A stretch of DNA of 64,000 bases from Trichomonas vaginalis G3 (lineage: Eukaryota > Parabasalia > Trichomonadida > Trichomonadidae): the NCBI RefSeq assembly GCF_026262505.1, contig NC_067208.1:17989962-18053961 (forward strand), written 5' to 3'. The position numbers and the translations under genes were made by a program. Shown in pieces: positions 63,055 through 64,000 of the stretch. Every line of letters begins with the position of its first letter. The stretch's first letter is position 1. The notes under the pieces are model-generated. The model ran no database searches. It was not told the origin of the DNA and was given only the letters and a program-made list of their open reading frames with translations.

Positions 63055-63589
63055 AATTTTATTCTATATTTATCGTTTAGTATGTTGCTTGATTGTATTT
63101 AAACTTTCATTTTTTAGAAGAATACCATTTCCAATATTTTTTAAAGCTTGTATAAAGCGGGTGCAACCTGAGAATAATATTTTCTTACTCCAGGAGATAT
63201 AATTCGAGAAAATGTCACTTCAGAAATAAGAGAAACACATTATCCAATTCGAACCAAAAATATGTAATCATAATTATATTCTGAATTAGATTTAACACCT
63301 TGATTTTTTTCATTCTATATTTCATCGCGATTATATCCACTGTTCAATAATTCTGAAGAAAAATCATGGATAATTGATCTTTCAATGCAATGCATAGTAT
63401 GCCGGACTATTATGGAATTGATACAACATGAAATTAAAGAATCATTGTTATTAATTTCATTATTAGTTTGCAAATATTTGATATTTATTAAACATAGATG
63501 TAAAGAGTTTTAAATTTATTTTGCGGAATGATATGATAGCGATAAAATTTCCGTTGCAACGATTATGTCAAATTTGACATAAAAAAATT

Positions 63590-64000
63590 ATGGAAAACAA
63601 GGTTAGTAAATTCATTCTATATATGCCACAGTCCTACTGTCAATTACATGCATATAGCGTTTGCAATCATCCGTGTTCTTATATTTTCATTGTTGTCCAA
63701 TTAATTTTACAACTTCCATTTTTTTATTATGCTTTTTCGTTGATCAGAAGACTTAAATTTCAACTAAGAAATCGCTTTATGCCTGATATATGTTATGTGC
63801 TCACATATGCTGTTCACAACTTCAGTTCTTGGATATATTATTATGTTTTATGTTATTTTTATCGTGAAAAGGATAAGAATTTTTGTTTTAGATTAAGCAG
63901 AGTGTGGGATGATTTTACAATGCTAGCAGATGTTATGTTCATGGAACAAATTGCAATTGTATTAATTTGTTTTAATATCAAAATTGGAAAATATTTGAAG
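63590..64000 (+). CDS. Seven-helix membrane protein, copy 23 (cut by window end)
   Basis: Open from the start codon to the window end, at about codon 137 (before helix four), with reference sequence including the standard first extracellular loop. Both upstream palindromes are intact. Confidence 0.7.
   Translation, partial: MENKVSKFILYMPQSYCQLHAYSVCNHPCSYIFIVVQLILQLPFFYYAFSLIRRLKFQLRNRFMPDICYVLTYAVHNFSSWIYYYVLCYFYREKDKNFCFRLSRVWDDFTMLADVMFMEQIAIVLICFNIKIGKYLK

Larger units (their letters stand above)
55026..64000 (+). repeat. Tandem receptor-gene array, right arm (plus strand, 7 copies)
   Basis: Same 1453-bp unit in the opposite orientation to the left arm, so the two arms are transcribed away from the central spacer. 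The first copy has a diverged 5' part; the last is cut by the window end. Indels are frequent up to about 60.3 kb and rare afterwards. Confidence 0.95.

Overview
The window looks like AT-rich eukaryotic chromosome sequence from a scaffolded long-read assembly. It holds three N-gaps (100, 25 and 25 bases), kilobase-scale tandem arrays and no operon-like bacterial genes. The species cannot be named from the sequence. A large family of intronless or intron-poor seven-helix membrane proteins, with one splice-donor-like site, would fit a nematode or another small-genome animal, but that is a guess. No tRNA, rRNA, CRISPR array or telomere repeat was seen.

Left block (1-29100, gap at 7927-8026): a higher-order satellite. 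Its smallest unit is a 24-26 bp iteron with a constant 16-base core (CGTATATGTTTTGTCA, with A/C variants at the fifth base) and one of about six interchangeable 8-9-base tails. Runs of iterons are interrupted by larger modules. Module A carries a ~98-codon open frame with a KilA-N/MSV199-like DNA-binding signature, bounded by a 28-bp near-palindrome and a perfect 34-bp palindrome. Module B begins with a truncated second copy of the module A core. Module C is a diverged relative of the end of B and contains an inverted iteron. Module D is a 123-bp spacer with a small hairpin. I count 16 A modules plus the end of one more, 36 D and 11 C. A-to-A spacing falls into classes near 1009, 1276, 1444, 1935, 2130, 2567 and 3024 bp, set by how many D and C modules are present.

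Right block (29126-64000): a tandem family of 1453-bp units, each a 305-codon seven-helix membrane protein gene plus a ~535-bp spacer. Two noisy plus-strand copies (29126-30973) fold back onto a minus-strand array of 16 copies (30975-53138). A 1.6-kb unrelated spacer follows (53139-54755), then a diverged gene 5' part (54756-55025) that continues into a plus-strand array of seven copies (to the window end). The two arms are divergent. Five copies keep the whole 305-codon frame (33796, 36700, 38153, 46852, 62137). The others carry mostly single-base indels, concentrated between about 40.3 and 60.3 kb, which look at least partly like sequencing error. Every gene start is preceded by a 10-bp palindrome and an 18-bp palindrome, the best regulatory candidates in the window.

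The most unusual object is the satellite: a virus-type DNA-binding domain ORF, two long palindromes and dense iterons amplified together, an arrangement resembling a replication or segregation locus rather than ordinary satellite DNA. The physical link between the satellite and the receptor array is only a 25-N gap and should not be taken as proven.
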